This document shows, piece after piece, positions 63,368-64,000 of a stretch of DNA of 64,000 nt. The notes under the pieces were generated by a model, which saw only the letters and a program-made list of their open reading frames with translations, ran no database searches and was not told the DNA's origin. Where the stretch lies: contig SRSI01000023.1 in assembly GCA_005656395.1 (NCBI GenBank), positions 558,001-622,000 on the forward strand. Reading direction: 5' to 3'. This DNA is from Strongyloides papillosus (taxonomy: Eukaryota > Nematoda > Chromadorea > Rhabditida > Strongyloididae). A program made the translations under genes and the position numbers. Every line of letters begins with the position of its first letter. The first letter of the stretch is position 1.

Positions 63368-63530
63368 CACACTGCTAACACGCAATATTAAAAATGGGAT
63401 TCTGCAAAAATGGTGATTTTCCGCGTCGTTTTTGTTAAATCTCATATCTTCGAGGCGCATTGTAAAAATGATATTAAAAGTTTTTCTATTATTATTTTTA
63501 TTAAAAATTAGGTATTTGCTTTTTTAAAAA
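63368..63530 (+). mobile_element. Truncated copy of the element C arm
   Basis: About 160 bp closely matching 58115-58284 in element C in the same orientation: TCACACTGCTAACACGC, AAAATGGGATTCTGCAAAAA, CCGCGTCGTTTTTGTTAAAT, CTCATATCTTCGAGGCGCA and the downstream TTATTAAAAATTAG block. It lacks the terminal CCCTTTCACGCC and TTAA. This shows the family has several copies nearby. Confidence 0.7.
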
Positions 63531-64000
63531 TTTTACTTATCTGAAACTTCAAATTTTTTTTTATGTCTTTAAAGATCATCTTTTAAAATTAAGCTTAAAA
63601 AAGTCATAAGACACTTTTGCATTTTTGTTAATTGCAAATAATAACTTCTAAATATTTTAATTTTACAAAAAAGCAACTACTAAAATTATATTTTAAACTA
63701 TTGTAGTTTGCAAGATTTGACAACTAAAGATTTTCGTTATTATGTTATGAAATTTTTACACTTAATGTGGCAGTAAATTGTTTATATAAATGATCTTGGT
63801 TAAAATATTAACAGCTTTCACATAAAGTTGACTTTTAATAATGTACTTCATAATATATTATAAAAAACAAATTAGATTCTAAGACGGGCAAGTAAAAATT
63901 TTAAAGACATTTTATTTGAGTGATGCAAGAAACAAGAGAGATATATTTTATTCAACACAGTAGATATAGATAATTACAGATATAAAACAATTTAATATAA
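63531..64000. other. Intergenic window end, no feature seen
   Basis: AT-rich sequence to the window edge. Nothing recognised. Confidence 0.5.

Overview
This is nuclear DNA from a nematode. It is very AT-rich, with spliced genes whose introns are mostly 45-60 nt (GT...AG, acceptors usually TTTAG or TTTCAG) and splice-acceptor-like sequence directly before some start codons, as expected for spliced-leader trans-splicing. It also has a ground-like domain protein, a family restricted to nematodes. The base composition and intron sizes fit a clade IV nematode such as Strongyloides or a relative; that placement is inference.

Layout. 1-3.6 kb: one small secreted peptide gene and a long spacer. 3.7-9.4 kb: a compact housekeeping cluster with mitochondrial ribosomal protein S26 (-), the Polycomb E3 ligase RING1 (+), the TDP-43 orthologue (+) and a peroxiredoxin-like PRXL2 protein (+). 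9.6-11.7 kb: two divergent genes for small single-pass membrane proteins, one with a frame break. 13.3-14.7 kb: a secreted ground-like protein (-). 17.1-18.0 kb: a coiled-coil protein of unknown function (+). 18.8-23.0 kb: a large secreted protein with 12 Kunitz and 2 EGF-like domains (-), carrying three single-base frame breaks in A tracts. 24.3-26.7 kb: a small basic protein (-), a secreted peptide precursor (+) and ubiquitin-like/ribosomal S30 (-). 26.7-35.5 kb: a gene-poor spacer. 35.5-41.2 kb: the Cdc42-effector kinase MRCK (+). 41.9-46.4 kb: a FERM-PTP protein of the PTPN14/21 type (-) whose phosphatase active site is destroyed. 49.1-52.2 kb: a long-chain acyl-CoA synthetase and a four-pass membrane protein in tandem (+). 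52.2-64 kb: a repeat-rich region with a cysteine-rich secreted protein gene (-) between transposon remnants.

The most interesting observations are (1) a piggyBac-like foldback element with TTAA duplications inserted inside an older TA-flanked, Tc1/mariner-like foldback element, plus a second independent foldback element and a loose third copy of the piggyBac-like arm; (2) a predicted dead phosphatase with an Arg-to-Glu change in the P-loop and a large insertion before it; (3) four one-base frame breaks, all in short A runs, in otherwise intact genes; (4) several 3n-length, stop-free introns, including a 168-nt one near the kinase domain of MRCK; and (5) two structured islands in intergenic AT desert that may be non-coding RNAs or tiny foldback elements. 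No clearly new multi-gene system (defence, biosynthetic or similar) was found. MRCK, RING1, TDP-1 and ACSL are conserved single genes without an evident joint pathway.
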